A DNA stretch of 64,000 nucleotides from Pseudopyrenochaeta lycopersici (GCA_003313425.1 NHZP01000073.1:124001-188000), one strand, 5' to 3'. Shown: positions 22,943-34,619, counted from the stretch's first letter. Notes: generated from the sequence alone by a model not told the origin. Numbers and translations are program-made.

Positions 22943-25171
22943 ATGAGGAAACAACGGGCGTGCGATGCTTGCCGCCAGAGAAAGGTGGGTTGCTCAACGT
23001 CCTAAGTCGTCGAGTGCGATTTAGCACATTTCTACACTAGAATGAGATGCGGGCGATACCTCGGATAGCTAATCCCTTATCCCATACTAGATTCAGTGTG
23101 ATGGTGACGCTACCAGCTCTACACAACAGTGCAATTGGTGCAGCCACCACGGCAAGGTGTGCACTTTCCAAGGAGCGAAGGCAAGGGATAAATCTAGAAG
23201 CGGGTAGGCTGACCTTCTCCAAACATTTTAGATATGACTCCCTCAACAAAAGATATCGCCTTGTGCTTCCGTGTCTAACAATATCAAGGCTAGACCTAAG
23301 GTCCAACGATGACCTAATCAATCGACTCGAACGCCTCGAGAATACCTCATCCAATATTCGAAATTCAGCAGTCCAGCATGAGTATTCAACTGCATGTACT
23401 TCCGACAGGGTTCAGTCGACATCCTCCACTAAACCCCTAACCACTGTCTATACCGGGCTTCTTCTATGCCAGAGTCGCGATCACAGTGGCATCCCTTTCT
23501 TCACCCAAAAAGACGAGGAGTGGATATTGTCACGAACCGGTGAAAACTCCGAACTTGGAAAACTGACGGCCGTTCACAGGAACCAACGAGCCCTGATCCT
23601 AACTCCGTCCCACTTACTTATTCAGGAAGCTGTCCATCATGCTTGTGCGCTACCACCACGGGATGTTGTTCAAGCGTGCCTAGATGTCTTCCACCAATCC
23701 GCTTTCAGATTGATATTTCCCGTTATTGACTATGCTCTGTTTCAAGAGAGTATTTCTGTTACTTATGAATCAACAGACGAAGTGCCATTCCTAAGACACA
23801 CGACCGCAAGAGCATGCGTATTAGCATTCCTCTCCCTGATGGGTTTGTTCAACGGCGAACTGCCATTCCTCCCGCCCGTGGACTGGGATGCGTGCTGTGA
23901 CCTGGCCCAATCCTTACTCGCACACATCCTTGATGAAGTCAGCCTAGAAACTCTCCAAACAGCCTTGATGCTGGTAAGCCTCCAGTATTTTTAATCCTGT
24001 CTATCGTGACATTACTAATTAATCCTAATCAGTACCTCCGTCAAAGGTTTTTCGGCCGCTCAGAGTCTGCCGCCATGTGTCACGCTATTGCATGCCGAAT
24101 GGCATTCATTCTTGGTGGGCATATGAACGATGACATCAAACCCTTCATTGAAACGCTCACTCGTCGAGACCGCGAAAAGCGCCTTATTCGACTGCTCTTT
24201 TGGCAGTGTTATATCTTTGACAAGGATATTTCCCTGCGCACAAGACAGCCGCCAATGATATCCGATAGCTACTGCGACCTCACCCTTCCTCACGGCTACA
24301 TCGAAAGCCATTTCAATATGCCTCTGTCAGGTGGTCATCTCTTCTCGTCTATATATGCGGATGAGTCGCTAGTTCCTTTGCTTCCCGGGGAGTTACGGCT
24401 GAGTAGGCTCAAGCATAAAACTTGTGAACTATTATACTCCGCCCAAGCTCTAACGAAGTCAGACACCGAAGTAATTCGAACAATTCTCGAGCTAGACGGA
24501 GAACTTGAGAGCTGGAGACTATCTATTCCCAATGGTTTCCGTCCGGTTTTGTCAATATCCAATCTCAAGTACCCAGTGCCAGATCTCACACTTCAGCAGC
24601 AGTTGCAACATATTGTTCTACATCTCGAGTACCATCATCTCATTGTAAAAATCCACCAGGCAAGCGCTAGGTGCATTGCAAACGACTTTACCCATCATGA
24701 AAACGAACGCCATGCAGGGATTAAAACCAGCATGGACATTGTGTCTCGAAGCGAGTCGGTCAACTCTTTTCTATCTCAGAGCGGCAATGGATCGTCCAGC
24801 AGGTGAAGCATTCTGGTGAGTTGAGTTCTAGCTCTCATGGAGCCCACATTGCCTTCTGTATCGGAGCTCCCTATCTGCAGCCCTCAGCGGGTAAGGCATC
24901 ATCTGACATTTTCCCCACTAGGATTATTGTCTTCTACCCAACGGCAGCGGCGATGACCTTATTTCTTCACGTTCTAGCTCAACCTTTAGCTCCTCTAGCA
25001 AAGTCCGATCTCGAACTTCTGAGCTCATCAGCAGACTTGATTAACCGCACGCCAATACGAAGACTAACACCGTACGAGATTGGCCACATTCAGCTCATGA
25101 ACGACTTTATCAAAGAGCTGATTCGACTTGGAAACTGCGCTATCTCTAAGGCTATGATGGAATGTGAATAG
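22943..25171 (+). CDS. Zn2Cys6 transcription factor with a one-base frameshift
   Basis: Exons 22943-22984, 23091-23203, 23289-23973, 24033-24815 and 24922-25171 join in frame across introns of 106, 85, 59 and 106 nt, except for one break. The N terminus carries the binuclear zinc cluster ACDACRQRK-IQCDGD...QCNWCSHHGKVC, split by intron 1. A leucine-rich DLINRLERLEN follows, then a fungal transcription factor middle-homology region (FRLIFPVIDYALF, RAFILGGHMNDD-like segment, RLLFWQCYIFDKDISLR). Near 24743 an apparent extra T shifts the frame between MDIV and LEASRSTLFYLRAAMD; without it the frame continues to WIIVFYPTAAAMTLFLH and the end. It would regulate nearby genes from the nucleus. With the shift the last 150 residues are lost. 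Confidence 0.75.
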
Positions 25172-25250
25172 AGGAACTCAGAAGCCAAGGGTATATACAA
25201 TGATACGACGTCCTCGTCCCTGTGTCAGCATTACGATAGCTGTGTTGAAG

Positions 25251-25269
25251 ATTGATTGATTGATTGATT
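25251..25269. repeat. GATT microsatellite
   Basis: Four to five ATTG/GATT units downstream of the transcription factor. Confidence 0.8.
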
Positions 25270-25500
25270 AGATCCTACACGGTTTCAGCAGGAGCATGGA
25301 CGTGAAGTGTGAATGTAAACTGCGATAAGTAATGTGCAATATCAACAGTGAGCTTGTCGAGAACGGAATCTGAAAATCTATCTGATCACCGGCACAACCA
25401 CCAAGGTCGTTTTGCGTTAAATTAACCAGACGAAAAGAACCTCGGCCCTGCCTAAAGAAGCTTCTGATATCCAAGCAAAGTGATCTTGCCTAACTTATCC

Positions 25501-25561
25501 ATTGCCTGTAGAAAATGCCAACGATGATATAGTTTCCAAACTGAACGCCCCCTCCAAGATG
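25501..25561 (-). pseudogene. Fragment of the seven-TM gene 3' end
   Basis: About 62 bp match 4132-4193 (the last coding exon of the seven-TM gene) at roughly 85 percent identity by eye, same orientation, including GTTTCCAAACTGAACGCCCC. Nothing else of the gene is seen beside it. Confidence 0.6.
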
Positions 25562-25773
25562 CTTTTCGACCTCAGTTCGGTCGTTGGTATCTGAGCCCCG
25601 TTGACGTTTGGAAGCGATAAGACGACCAATTTTGCCCATGAATCTACGACGCCATTACGCTCCTGGTAAGGAACATACCCTCAAAAACTGCAGGACTATT
25701 TAGCATCAACGAGGCGGCCAAACAGCTGCAGGGCCCGCCGTATATGGCCCTTGGTGGGAAAGTCTTCCCAACA

Positions 25774-26271
25774 CTAGCAGCTAGTATGCGATCTTCTCGG
25801 ACTCGCCGTGGGCGCTGCTATCGGTACATTCGAAAAGAACTCCACAAATCCCGGCGCTAGTAGCTCTTGGAGGGTCCAACACCGAGTGAACCATCTGCTC
25901 GCCCGAAAGGCTGCGGCCCAGGGTAACTCAACAAGCCCAGTGTCTGCTTTTCGCTTACCGTACGGGATATCCGACAGAAATGCATAGCATCTGGCTGCGT
26001 TCTGGTACCAGCGGAACATCGAGGATATAGCCTCTCGGAGTTCGACCTGATCCGCTTTGTTGATGCAGCAGGTATCCACCCAGAAATACTCCAGCCTATC
26101 GCGCTTCGCCTGCTGTGCACAGAACCATATCTTGGTGTAGCCTGCCTTGTTCTTGCTGTTGCCCTTGATCAATTCATCGTAAGTCACCTCCTCGCTCTCC
26201 TGCCAAGTATGCGAGAGGATCGCGTACGGAGGGATTACATCTGCACCAGTCAGATCGTTTCTAACTGCCAC
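25774..26271 (-). CDS. HET domain protein, truncated
   Basis: A frame of 165 codons carrying the HET blocks YAILSHTWQESEEVTYDE, YFWVDTCCINKADQVELRE, MFRWYQNAARCYAFLSDI and RASRWFTRCWTLQELLAPG, in the usual order. The family normally has an N-terminal RLL...LE lead-in and several hundred more residues after LLAPxxVEFF. Here the C-terminal part ends within 20 residues in unrelated sequence. The first methionine is within MAVRNDL; the preceding bases still look coding (NLQLIV), so an upstream exon may be missing. Probably a truncated allele or pseudogene of a cell-death gene. It belongs to a different HET subgroup from the one at 5659. Confidence 0.65.
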   Translation of the reverse strand: MAVRNDLTGADVIPPYAILSHTWQESEEVTYDELIKGNSKNKAGYTKIWFCAQQAKRDRLEYFWVDTCCINKADQVELREAISSMFRWYQNAARCYAFLSDIPYGKRKADTGLVELPWAAAFRASRWFTRCWTLQELLAPGFVEFFSNVPIAAPTASPRRSHTSC

Positions 26272-26844
26272 TATTAGCTGCAGGTTTGGCTTTGGACACT
26301 GCGGATCATGAGAGGACCTTGTACGGTTTTGTCTTGTAGCGCGCGTTTCTATTGTCTTAAGGCCTCCTCACCACCCACAGCATCAACCACCTGCTGCTTC
26401 TGCTTAATATCTCCCCGGAGGCTTTTAAGCTTGTCTCTTACCTTTTTGGGGTAATTTAGTAGGTTTTAGAGTGTTTTGAGCCTCCCGCTGAAATGGAGTG
26501 TAACGACAGGCTGAGCTTCTTCAACAAATGTAACAATCAGACCAGTGCCACGCTGCACCACGAAGCGGCAAGTCTGTTAGCCATGGTCGTTGCAATTCAG
26601 TGCTCCCAGGCAGTTCGCGGACGATGTGTCCGTAGTTTTCTTACAGCAACCCACGTTTCAATGATACTTCCCTAAACTGAAGTTGAAATCAAAGCTAGAA
26701 CTGACATGAAAAGGCTTCAAGGTATCAGTCACGCATGGATTAGCCTAAAGGATAAATCACACAGTGAAGCAGGTCATTTCGGGTCGCGAAACATCCGGGT
26801 TGTACTTAAACGGTGCATTAAGCGGTAGTCTCATTACTCATCCT
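26272..26844. other. No gene recognised
   Basis: A minus-strand stretch near 26330-26450 reads RDKLKSLRGDIKQKQQVVDA but is short and followed by stops. Nothing else can be supported. Confidence 0.4.
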
Positions 26845-28628
26845 CTAGAAGAAATTATCTTGTTGCGAGTAAACTGAACGACTGATTCGATCTATAGCCC
26901 ACTCTGCTTTTAGTGCATTGACGATCCAATCAGTCCGCCACGAATGATTTTGCTCGAACATTCTTAAGAGATGGATCACCTCGTTCTGCTCTCCTGGGTT
27001 CGAGAGCAATGGTCCCCATATGAAGACAGTATGACAGAGTATAATTAGTAACTGTGCATTTTGCGGCGAAGATTTGCATACACTGCATATAGCCTGTGCA
27101 TGGTCTAAAATACAGCGCTGCCAGGGTCAGTATAGCAGAAAGACCTGCGTTAGATTCGGAAACATACATCTAACTTTGACGTACTACTATGCACATAGTG
27201 AATCGCAAACTTTGGGCCCGGCCTGTATCTGAGAAGTAGGATACACGAAAGGTGGTACAAGACAAATGAAATCGCTGCATACTGCGTGAGCACAGAAAAT
27301 AGGCGGTACTTGGCTTGGACTTACCATGCCAGTCTGCCGTGAACCAGATGTCGGGAAACACGCTCCCGTCCCTGGATGGACCCGACCCAACCGGATCAAA
27401 AGCCCTCGGTTTATCATTTTGCCATATTTGGATTTTATCCCATAGCTCTTGCCATAGATGGGTACTGGGAGCCGGATCGCTCTGTTTTCCAGTACTTGCG
27501 AAGCAGAAGTTGGCCACACAAGCACAGTGCCATAGCATTTGATTGGCCCATGCTGTCTCTAGACCCAACCACGCTAAAGGGTGCAAGTCTTGTATAGAAT
27601 CTGGGGCAGGGTGCAGCTGGAGTGAAAAGTCAATATCTAGCGGTTGCTGACTGATCGTTGCGTTGTAAAGACATTGCCGGACATATACCCAGAAGGCAGC
27701 CCCGCGGACCGTGGGCGCCGAGGGATCGACGAAACGAGTGCCTTGAGAAGCACGGAGAATGGCCGAAGAACCTGCCAAATGCTGCTTGTCCCGCAAGCCC
27801 GTGCCGTATTTGACTAGACAATGTTAGCCGTGGAATTCAGGCGGATGGCTATGTAGAAAGCTTACTGATGAGCTGGTCAGCAAAATGCAATAATACTACG
27901 GCAACGAGCAACATCTCGTCGTGGCTTGCAGAGTCCTCATTGAGGCGGTTGATAAGTAGAATGACACAGCGCTGATATGCGGCTTCAGCAGTGCTGTATT
28001 CCCTGCGGTGGCGCGCCGCGAAGCACAGGACTGCGTGACAGAGAATGGGGCTCTGCCTGGCCATGTCTGGCACTATGAGCGTAAATTTGCGCGCCGCATT
28101 GCTACAGTCCAACCAGCGACCAAGATGCTCGATGTAGTGGTGGAAGAGCAACGCCTCATCGCGTGTAAGAGCGATGGGCTTCTGCGAAACGCGGGTGCTC
28201 TCCAGGCTGTTAGACTGCAGCATGTGCAGTATACCGACGTCTTCTGTTGAAATCCTCGAGCGTCGACCCAAGTGCGGTGATTCTGGTGATTGCTGGGTTG
28301 CAAGCGGTGGTGCGCCTGAAGTAAAAGAGAAGGTTGTGGAAGGAGCTTTGAACTCTGTCTCGGCCTCACTTTGTCTCCGCTCGAGATCCTTCGGGGAATG
28401 GCTTTGGTCCTCTCTTACCTGCACTCTCTCACCACCGTCAATGTCCATTTTCTCGCCCCTGTCGCCACCTGTACGAATGCTTTCTACGGGCTGAAACCTC
28501 TTGAATCCGATTAATGCGCCCTCCTGACAGGGATGGTTATTCTTATCGCACTGGCTGCAAACTGGATACTTTGCGCACCTAGGGTCTTTTCTGAAAGGGC
28601 TTTTTGGGGTTGGAGTCAAAATTTCCAA
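26845..28628 (-). CDS. Fungal Zn-cluster transcription factor, N terminus incomplete
   Basis: Five exons on the minus strand: 27866 to about 28628, 27325-27813, 27168-27274 and 26845-27117, with introns of 52, 50 and 50 nt and in-frame joins. The tail reads RYRPGPKFAIHYVHS, then ILDHAQAICSVCKSSPQNAQ, FIWGPLLSNPGEQNEVIHLL and WRTDWIVNALKAEW, typical of the fungal-specific transcription factor 2 group. The middle has LFHHYIEHLGRWLDCSN and QSPILCHAVLCFAARHRR. At the N terminus only the second part of a cysteine cluster is seen (RCAKYPVCSQCDKNNHPC); an in-frame stop lies just upstream and no ATG is found, so the first exon is missing or unrecognised. I count four exons with certainty. Confidence 0.7.
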
Positions 28629-28887
28629 GCCTTTGATTCATTACGATGAATGCGTAACGTAGGTTGTCATACTATTAAACTGTAGACTACTAGAGGGCGA
28701 TAGTAATTATAAACAACTGGGCTTAAACCGCAACGGTAGGGGAAGCAGGCTAATTGCCTCCTTTCTTTAGAACGCCGTGGCGATTAGTAGAGATGTAGGA
28801 TGACGTAGTCGTAGAGCTAAGCTTGATTCGGCAGGCTGAGGTTATTAGATAAGCAGGTTCAAGTGGCGAGTGGTTGAGCGACTAAGC

Positions 28888-28905
28888 TACGAAGGAGCTC
28901 GTATT
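28888..28905. repeat. 18-bp shared string, copy 2
   Basis: Identical to 10933-10950 (TACGAAGGAGCTCGTATT). It lies at the edge of the missing 5' end of the transcription factor and 5' of the WD40/MFS chimera. Confidence 0.5.
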
Positions 28906-28907
28906 TT

Positions 28908-29549
28908 TTGAGCGCTAGGGCCAACCCCGCGCATCAGCGCATCAATGCAAATAGCTATCATCCCATGTTTTCAACAGTCTATTTTCTCCAGCTGGCGTCG
29001 GCGTCGGAGGACAACACCGTCAAGATCTGGGATGCGAGCAGCGGCGCGTGTCTGCAGACGCTCAAGGGCCATAGCGATTGGGTCTACTCAGTGGCCTTCT
29101 CGCACGACTCTGCCCCAGCTGGCGTCAGCGGGTGGATGGTCGAGAGAGAAACGAAAATTGCAGGGCCGTGTGTCGCACTCTTCGTGGTTGGATACGAGAT
29201 AGTCGCAGGTTTCAATTGCATGGCAATACTCATGGTGGATTATTATCCTGGCAAGCCCGCGACAGCTACCGCTGCCAATAATCTTGTCCGATGTCTGCTC
29301 GGGGCGGGGGCCTCAGCCATCGTCATTCCACTTGTCGACGCGATTGGCGTTGGATGGACTTGCACACTTGCGAGTTGCGTTTGGGCTGATTTCAGTACCC
29401 CTTTGATCGTGGTGATGAGTCGGTATGGACATCAATGGAGAGCAGAAGCAAAGGCTAAGAAGGATATGGATATGAAAGCGAAAGGTGTGCAGACCAAAAC
29501 AACCATAACTGCTACTGCGTCGGAGACCGAGAAGGGACTGAAGGGTTGA
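28908..29549 (+). pseudogene. Chimeric ORF: one WD40 repeat fused to the C-terminal end of an MFS transporter
   Basis: One uninterrupted frame of about 213 codons. Residues about 29-69 are a single WD40 repeat of the highly conserved NLR type: [20 protein letters not shown] and [20 protein letters not shown]. Then the sequence changes abruptly, near 29115-29135, to the last two to three helices of a major-facilitator transporter: [40 protein letters not shown] and [20 protein letters not shown], ending in a Lys-rich tail. Just before the junction the start of a second WD40 repeat (CAGCTGGCGTCAGCG) appears one base out of frame. Neither half is a complete protein; the frame looks like the product of a rearrangement. 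Confidence 0.7.
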
Positions 29550-29906
29550 GTGAACTACGTAGCAACCGCATCAGGCGAATGCGGTAATGTTATTCGCTGG
29601 ACGATTTCCGTACAGGTGTGACAAAGGTGCTGAAAACTTTTATCGAAACATTCCTATCGTAGGAAGTTTTCAAGTGTCGCGCCCCATATTTGGCCTTCCT
29701 TTGATGGCGGTACTAGAAACCCATTGGGAAGATGACGGAAATGGAGGAATTTGTCGATATCAAGACTACCCTGGTTACTGTACTTCCACAACGGTCAGTT
29801 CCATCAACAGCCGGCGTGTTCTACAGAACAACTCCGATGCAGGTCGACAAGCAACTGAACGCAAAACATCACATGCCCCGAGTCGTAACCTATCAGCGCA
29901 AAATAG

Positions 29907-31340
29907 CTAGACCCCGCTCTTGGCCAAGACTCCAGTACTTTCAGCTGAGTTTGAACGCCAGAATCCGAGAGAATGAGAAGGCTGCTGTTCTGTTATATCT
30001 GGCGAATCTGTCCTATATTTGAGTGTTGTAGGCGGTAGCTTAGCGATGGTTTTGCTGTCTCCGCTTGTACTGGTCTTCGAGCTTGTTCGTAACAATGGCC
30101 GTTTTCTGCGTGAGCGCTTCATCATCACCGCAATCTCGTCAGACGAAGAATCGTCGTCGTGGTACTTGGACCAAGGGTTGTGATTGCAATCATTCTCTTC
30201 ATCGTCGGCGTCTTTGCACTCGACGGCGATGCACTGCTCCACTTTATCGTCAAAGCGGATGTGTTTCTTCTTGACCTGATCCGGGGAGTGCAATCCTGAC
30301 GTGGCTCGCGAGAAGAAATAGTCAGTGGGTTCTCGACTCCTCGTTCCTAACATGATCGAGGATACTAGGAGATCAGTTGCCGCTCGGCCAATGATCGGTC
30401 GAGGCTTCCGTCGCTCGAGAGTCACGCCAGTCATCTGCTGGGCCTGCACTGCCTCTGTAGCCTGCTTGACTAATGACGAATACGATAGCGGCTTCTGCAG
30501 CATTACTTCCGAGATGCTGCGTTTCTTGAGAATTGGCTTCTCAACACCATTGAGGAAAGAATTGGTTGTGGATAATCGGCTGACTCGCTTGGAGTTTTGC
30601 TGCGAGCCAAAGCGGTTCGATGCCTGCATAGGGCCATACAACCAGGTGACGTCCACGTCCTTTAGCCTGTGTGGCTCATTAGAATAGCAGGACCAAACCT
30701 GGAGGAAACCGTGAGGGGGGATCGAGACTCACCAGTTCAGCGTATCGGGCGACATCGTCCTTAGCTTGAATTGGGCTTTCGCCCAGGTTCGCCACGATGC
30801 ATTTTCGAGCCGGGAGCGCTCGCCATACACGTTCCGGTGCTCCACGATGTACCGCCACGAGGTCCAAATGTCCTCCTCTCTCCACTCATACGATAAATAG
30901 TCGACATTATGTGAAGGTTCTTTACGCATTGCCGTGTCGTCCTCTGATATTAGAAGTGGATCTGGTGTTGGTAGGGGTGTATCTAAAGAAAGGCTCTCGG
31001 CAGGTGAGGGCACTGGCGAAGATGACCGGTTGCTCGATTCTATTATGCTCGTAGGGCCCAAGTCAAAGGAATCGATAGCATGTTTATATCGTCCTGCAGT
31101 GCTGTACTTCGCGAAGGATAGACTGTCGTCCTCGCTACTTGACTCGTCCGACTTAGTGTCCAGTGAGAGACTGCTAGAGGGCGTCGAGTGTAACGATGAG
31201 GTATGTGAAGAGCTCAGCGAGGGCGAACGCAAGTCCTGCAGCAAGTATGCAGTTCTACGAGGGACACCGAAGGCGTCGAGCGACAGCGATGTCGACGAGG
31301 TGGAGAGCGATATTGGCAGGGGCGTGTTGGAAGGGCGCAC
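29907..31340 (-). CDS. Reg1-like protein phosphatase 1 regulatory subunit (DUF1752)
   Basis: Two exons, 30733-31340 and 29907-30666, joined across a 66-nt GT-AG intron. The DUF1752 block spans the splice: VDYLSYEWREEDIWTSWRYI, RLENASWRTWAKAQFKL, MSPDTLNWLKDVDVTWLYGP. Downstream is a PP1-docking-type motif KKKHIRFDDKVEQCIAV, acidic and basic disordered stretches, and PRPIIGRAATDLL-type conserved pieces. Reg1 homologues bring PP1 to Snf1-pathway substrates and take part in glucose repression. The frame start is GTG, not ATG. An ATG at 31368 reads MAEVLSRPEGAPF, one base out of frame with the body, so either a frameshift lies near 31330 or the true first exon was missed. Serine-rich N-terminal region. 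Confidence 0.75.
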
Positions 31341-31349
31341 CCTCTGGCC

Positions 31350-32100
31350 TCGATAGCACCTCAGCCATAGCTGAGACCACGCAGGCTCAATGCCTTAATA
31401 GCAACCACAGTGAGATGCTGGTGGTGGATTTCGTCAGCCAAACCCTCCTTCGCGAGTTTCTCTCGGCTCGGTCTCGACATGCTTCCACTGCCATGGCGGC
31501 TCGTTCGTTAAGTAGAGTCGGAAGATGCGAGAGCTGTTGGGGTTGTCGCTGTGCAAGAATGCCTCTGGGTGGACAACGCAAGGGAGAGCGGCAGCGCATG
31601 GAATGGCGTCTGTGTTATCGAGACGCGTGGGAGGATGCAAATGATCGAAAGGTTGCAGCGTCGGGAGCAGAGAGCAGAGACTAGACCCCGTTCGTTCTGT
31701 CCCCCATCAGCCGGCGAGGCGAGCCACTCACCCGCGGGAAACTTTATATGGCCGCTTTCATCCAGTCCTGATACGCTGCTAAGCACCGCCGAAGCGGTGA
31801 ACCCCGCTGTCTCTCCACTTTCACAATAGCAGAAAGATGCCGTCACCGTCCAACAAAGATGGCAGCTTCGTCAACAGGCCCACACTGTTGCATCTGCGCG
31901 ACCGTTCGCCAATATGAAAGGTGTAGACGTTCCGTTCCATGGCTATCTCCCTTTGGCTGCAGACGGGGATGTCCGATTGATCGGTTGTGCAGACCCAACA
32001 ACGAACCTTGATGGAAGGAGCTGCGGCCGTTGCGGGGAAGTGAGGGACAGCAGCATTGAGCTGATATTGCCTAGCAGTCAAGGTGCTGATAATGTCCAGG
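31350..32100. other. No gene recognised
   Basis: Likely 5' flank of the Reg1-type gene. The overlapping frames (for example 31196-31684 plus, 31508-31846 minus) show no domain. Confidence 0.35.
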
Positions 32101-32104
32101 CGAC

Positions 32105-32195
32105 CATGGATTCTATATAGCAATTTAATTGCAACACTAGAAAATCTCGTAATAATAGCTTTTGTAAGTAGCTCTATTGCCTCAATTGCGCTGCT
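32105..32195 (-). repeat. Dispersed repeat of about 65 bp, copy 2
   Basis: The minus strand here matches 10995-11058 by eye at about 80 percent, with the frame IELLTKAIITRFSSVAIKLL. The surrounding frame (31821-32219) is unrecognised. Confidence 0.5.
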
Positions 32196-32858
32196 GGTTA
32201 TCTGGTCTTTTTCGTGCATCAGGTGGGAACGTGCATCAGCTGGTGGAGCACGTTATCGATAAGGGCATCTCGATGTGGGTTGTGCCACAGTCCACCTTTC
32301 ATTCGCGTGCATCTAACAATAAGCTGGACTGTGGAGCGTGGCTGGCATAAGAATCTCAGCTTGCGGATATTCTGTAGTGATGCAAAAGTGACATTGTCCA
32401 ATAGTATTCATTCCGATTCGAGGGTAAGCCGTTCCAAGGAGCCACTCCACCATGTCGGCCATCAAGATCGTACCGAGTGTCGGTCGCAGCTCCCTACCAA
32501 TGATTGAAAGGCAGTAATCAGTGGCTGCGACGCCCTAGCGCAGTATCAGATAAATGTGCGCTGGAAACTGCAGCTGCATACGGTGCTGAAACTCGACAGG
32601 TATGCATTGCGAGAGAGTGACGTCGAAATTAAGGATAAATTGTTGCAATGCCAGCAGTTACAATAAGAACTGCAGTTATTGTATCCCATCCCCACTCAAC
32701 AGCATATAGAGCCGTACATCCTGTCTTTGGACCTCGCTCTTCACCCTGATCGCTTCCCGTACGTTTGTGTCACATATCGCCAGAGTAGTATCCAGACCTC
32801 AAATAGTCCGCTTCCAGCAAACAACAGATTTGCTTCAATTCGCGCCCGCATTGCAACC

Positions 32859-33219
32859 ATGTCGACCATCTCAGACGCCATCATCAAGGACCACCGTGAG
32901 CTCGAGAAGTGCTATGACGAGGTCGTCAACAACCCGGATGATATTGACCATATAACCCAGTATGGCAACCAGTTTACCTGGGAGCTAGCTCGTCACTCAG
33001 TGGCTGAAGAGCTGCTCATCTACCCCGCTTTCGAAAAGTACATGGGCAGGGATGGCCATGAGAAAGCAGAGCACGATCGCAAAGAGCATCACCGGGTAAG
33101 CCGCACCCTGCCCAACGTTTTTCTAGTGTAGCAGTCAATCCTAATGCATCGCAGGTCAAAGAGCTCCTCAATGAATTCCAGGACATGACCGCCGCGAGTT
33201 CCGACTACATCAAGTTGCC
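32859..33219 (+). CDS. Hemerythrin-like (HHE) protein, 3' truncated
   Basis: Exon 1 is 32859-33093 (MSTISDAIIKDHRELEKCYD onward) and exon 2 begins at 33155 after an intron with GTAAGC and GCAG ends. Conserved iron-binding positions of an HHE four-helix domain are visible: KDHRELE, FTWELARHSVAEELLIYPAF, and HDRKEHHRVKELLNEFQDM. Homologous proteins need a further C-terminal helix with an H-x3-E type motif. Here, after ASSDYIKLP near 33217, the frame runs into hAT transposase sequence. The gene is therefore interrupted and probably non-functional as a diiron protein. Upstream at 32200-32850 I see no other gene. Confidence 0.75.
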
Positions 33220-34615
33220 CTCGATATCTCATTCCAACACGCTACAAAGAAGAGGGTGGATAAGGATGCATTTGAGTCTAAACTAATACTCAGAAACGCT
33301 ATTAATAAGGAGGCCTTTATTGAAGCCCAGACTCAGCTTATTACACGCCGCCGGATGGCCTTTAATTGCGTCGAATGGGCAGAGTATCAAGCTCTCCTAA
33401 TGTCAGTCAACCCAGAGGTTGAAGATTTCCTTATCGAATCGCATACAACGGTCCCAATCCACATCAAAAGAAGTTTTATTACTCACCGCAAAACCATTAC
33501 AGCTCGCCTTCAAAGCGCGGTCTCCCAAATCCACTACGGTATTGACCTCTGGTCGTCACCAAACCGCAAATCGTTCCTCGGTATATGCGCACAGTTTGTT
33601 GACAGCGAATACAAGCTTCAAAAGGCACTTCTCGCGCTCCCACAAGTACGTTTCTCCCATAGTGGCGAGATAATGGCTTCCCACGTCCTTGACACTATAC
33701 AAACGTATGATATCGCGGAGAAGACTGGCTATATCGTTGGAGACAATGCCTCCAGCAATGATACCTGTGTTGCGGCCCTTGCAAAAGGGCTCGCAAAATT
33801 AGGAGTTGAATTCGATCCAAAGCGACGCCGTATTCGATGCAGTGGTCATACAATCAATCTCTCTCTCGACGCCTTTCTCTTTGCAACCACCGTTGAAGCA
33901 CTGCAAGCCGCAATTGACGCCGTAAAAGACGATGCAGACCTTTCCGTTGTAGAGGCCTTACAAGAGCAGCTTCGTGAGAAGCAAGGCAAGAGAGGAGCGA
34001 AACAGATTGGGAGCCTCCATATGATCGCTCTCTTTATTCGTTCATCAACACTATTTTCAGACGAGTGGGAGGCGTTAGCAGGCAGAGCACTGGGAATCGA
34101 TAATGCGACTCGCTGGAATTCATGGTACAGTCTACTCAAAGTAGCTATTGAGAAACAGGATAAATTGATGATCTTTTGCCAAAAACATCATAAAAAGCTT
34201 GGCTCTGCGGTGCTCTCACCTGGGGATTGGGAGACTCTAAAGATGACGCTTGACTTCTTACAGCCGTTCTCTCAAGCGACACTTATTCAAGAGTCAAAAT
34301 GGTCATCTCTCGACCAGTCTCTCTACACCATGGATGTATTATTTAAGCACTACGAACAAGCAAAGGCATATTACCAACGAACAAATCATTTGTAAAGAAC
34401 GACTGCTAAGTTAATAAATTTAGGTTAAATACGCCAGCAACACCCACATGTCAAATTCTATCAATATGGGATGGTATGTTCTTTCAAAGTACTACAACTC
34501 CTCCGACGAAGCGCCTGCATACGGTACAGCACTGCCTTCTCCATCCTATGCGCCGTAAGAAGTACATGACTATAAACTGGGATACATCCTGGGTGGAGCC
34601 AGCGCTGGATGCGGT
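33220..34615 (+). pseudogene. hAT transposase relic, truncated at both ends
   Basis: The frame 33256-34395 contains the hAT core: QIHYGIDLWSSPNRKSFLG (first catalytic Asp), GYIVGDNASSNDTCV (second), RIRCSGHTINLSLDAFLF, IDNATRWNSWYSLL. After a possible decayed intron it resumes in other frames as SINMGWYVLSKYYNSSDEAP and KKYMTINWDTSWVEPALDAV, ending at about 34615. The N-terminal BED zinc finger and the C-terminal dimerisation block with the catalytic Glu are absent. The left end cuts the hemerythrin gene; the right end abuts the C terminus of the Cys-rich membrane gene on the other strand. Confidence 0.8.
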
Positions 34616-34619
34616 TGGA

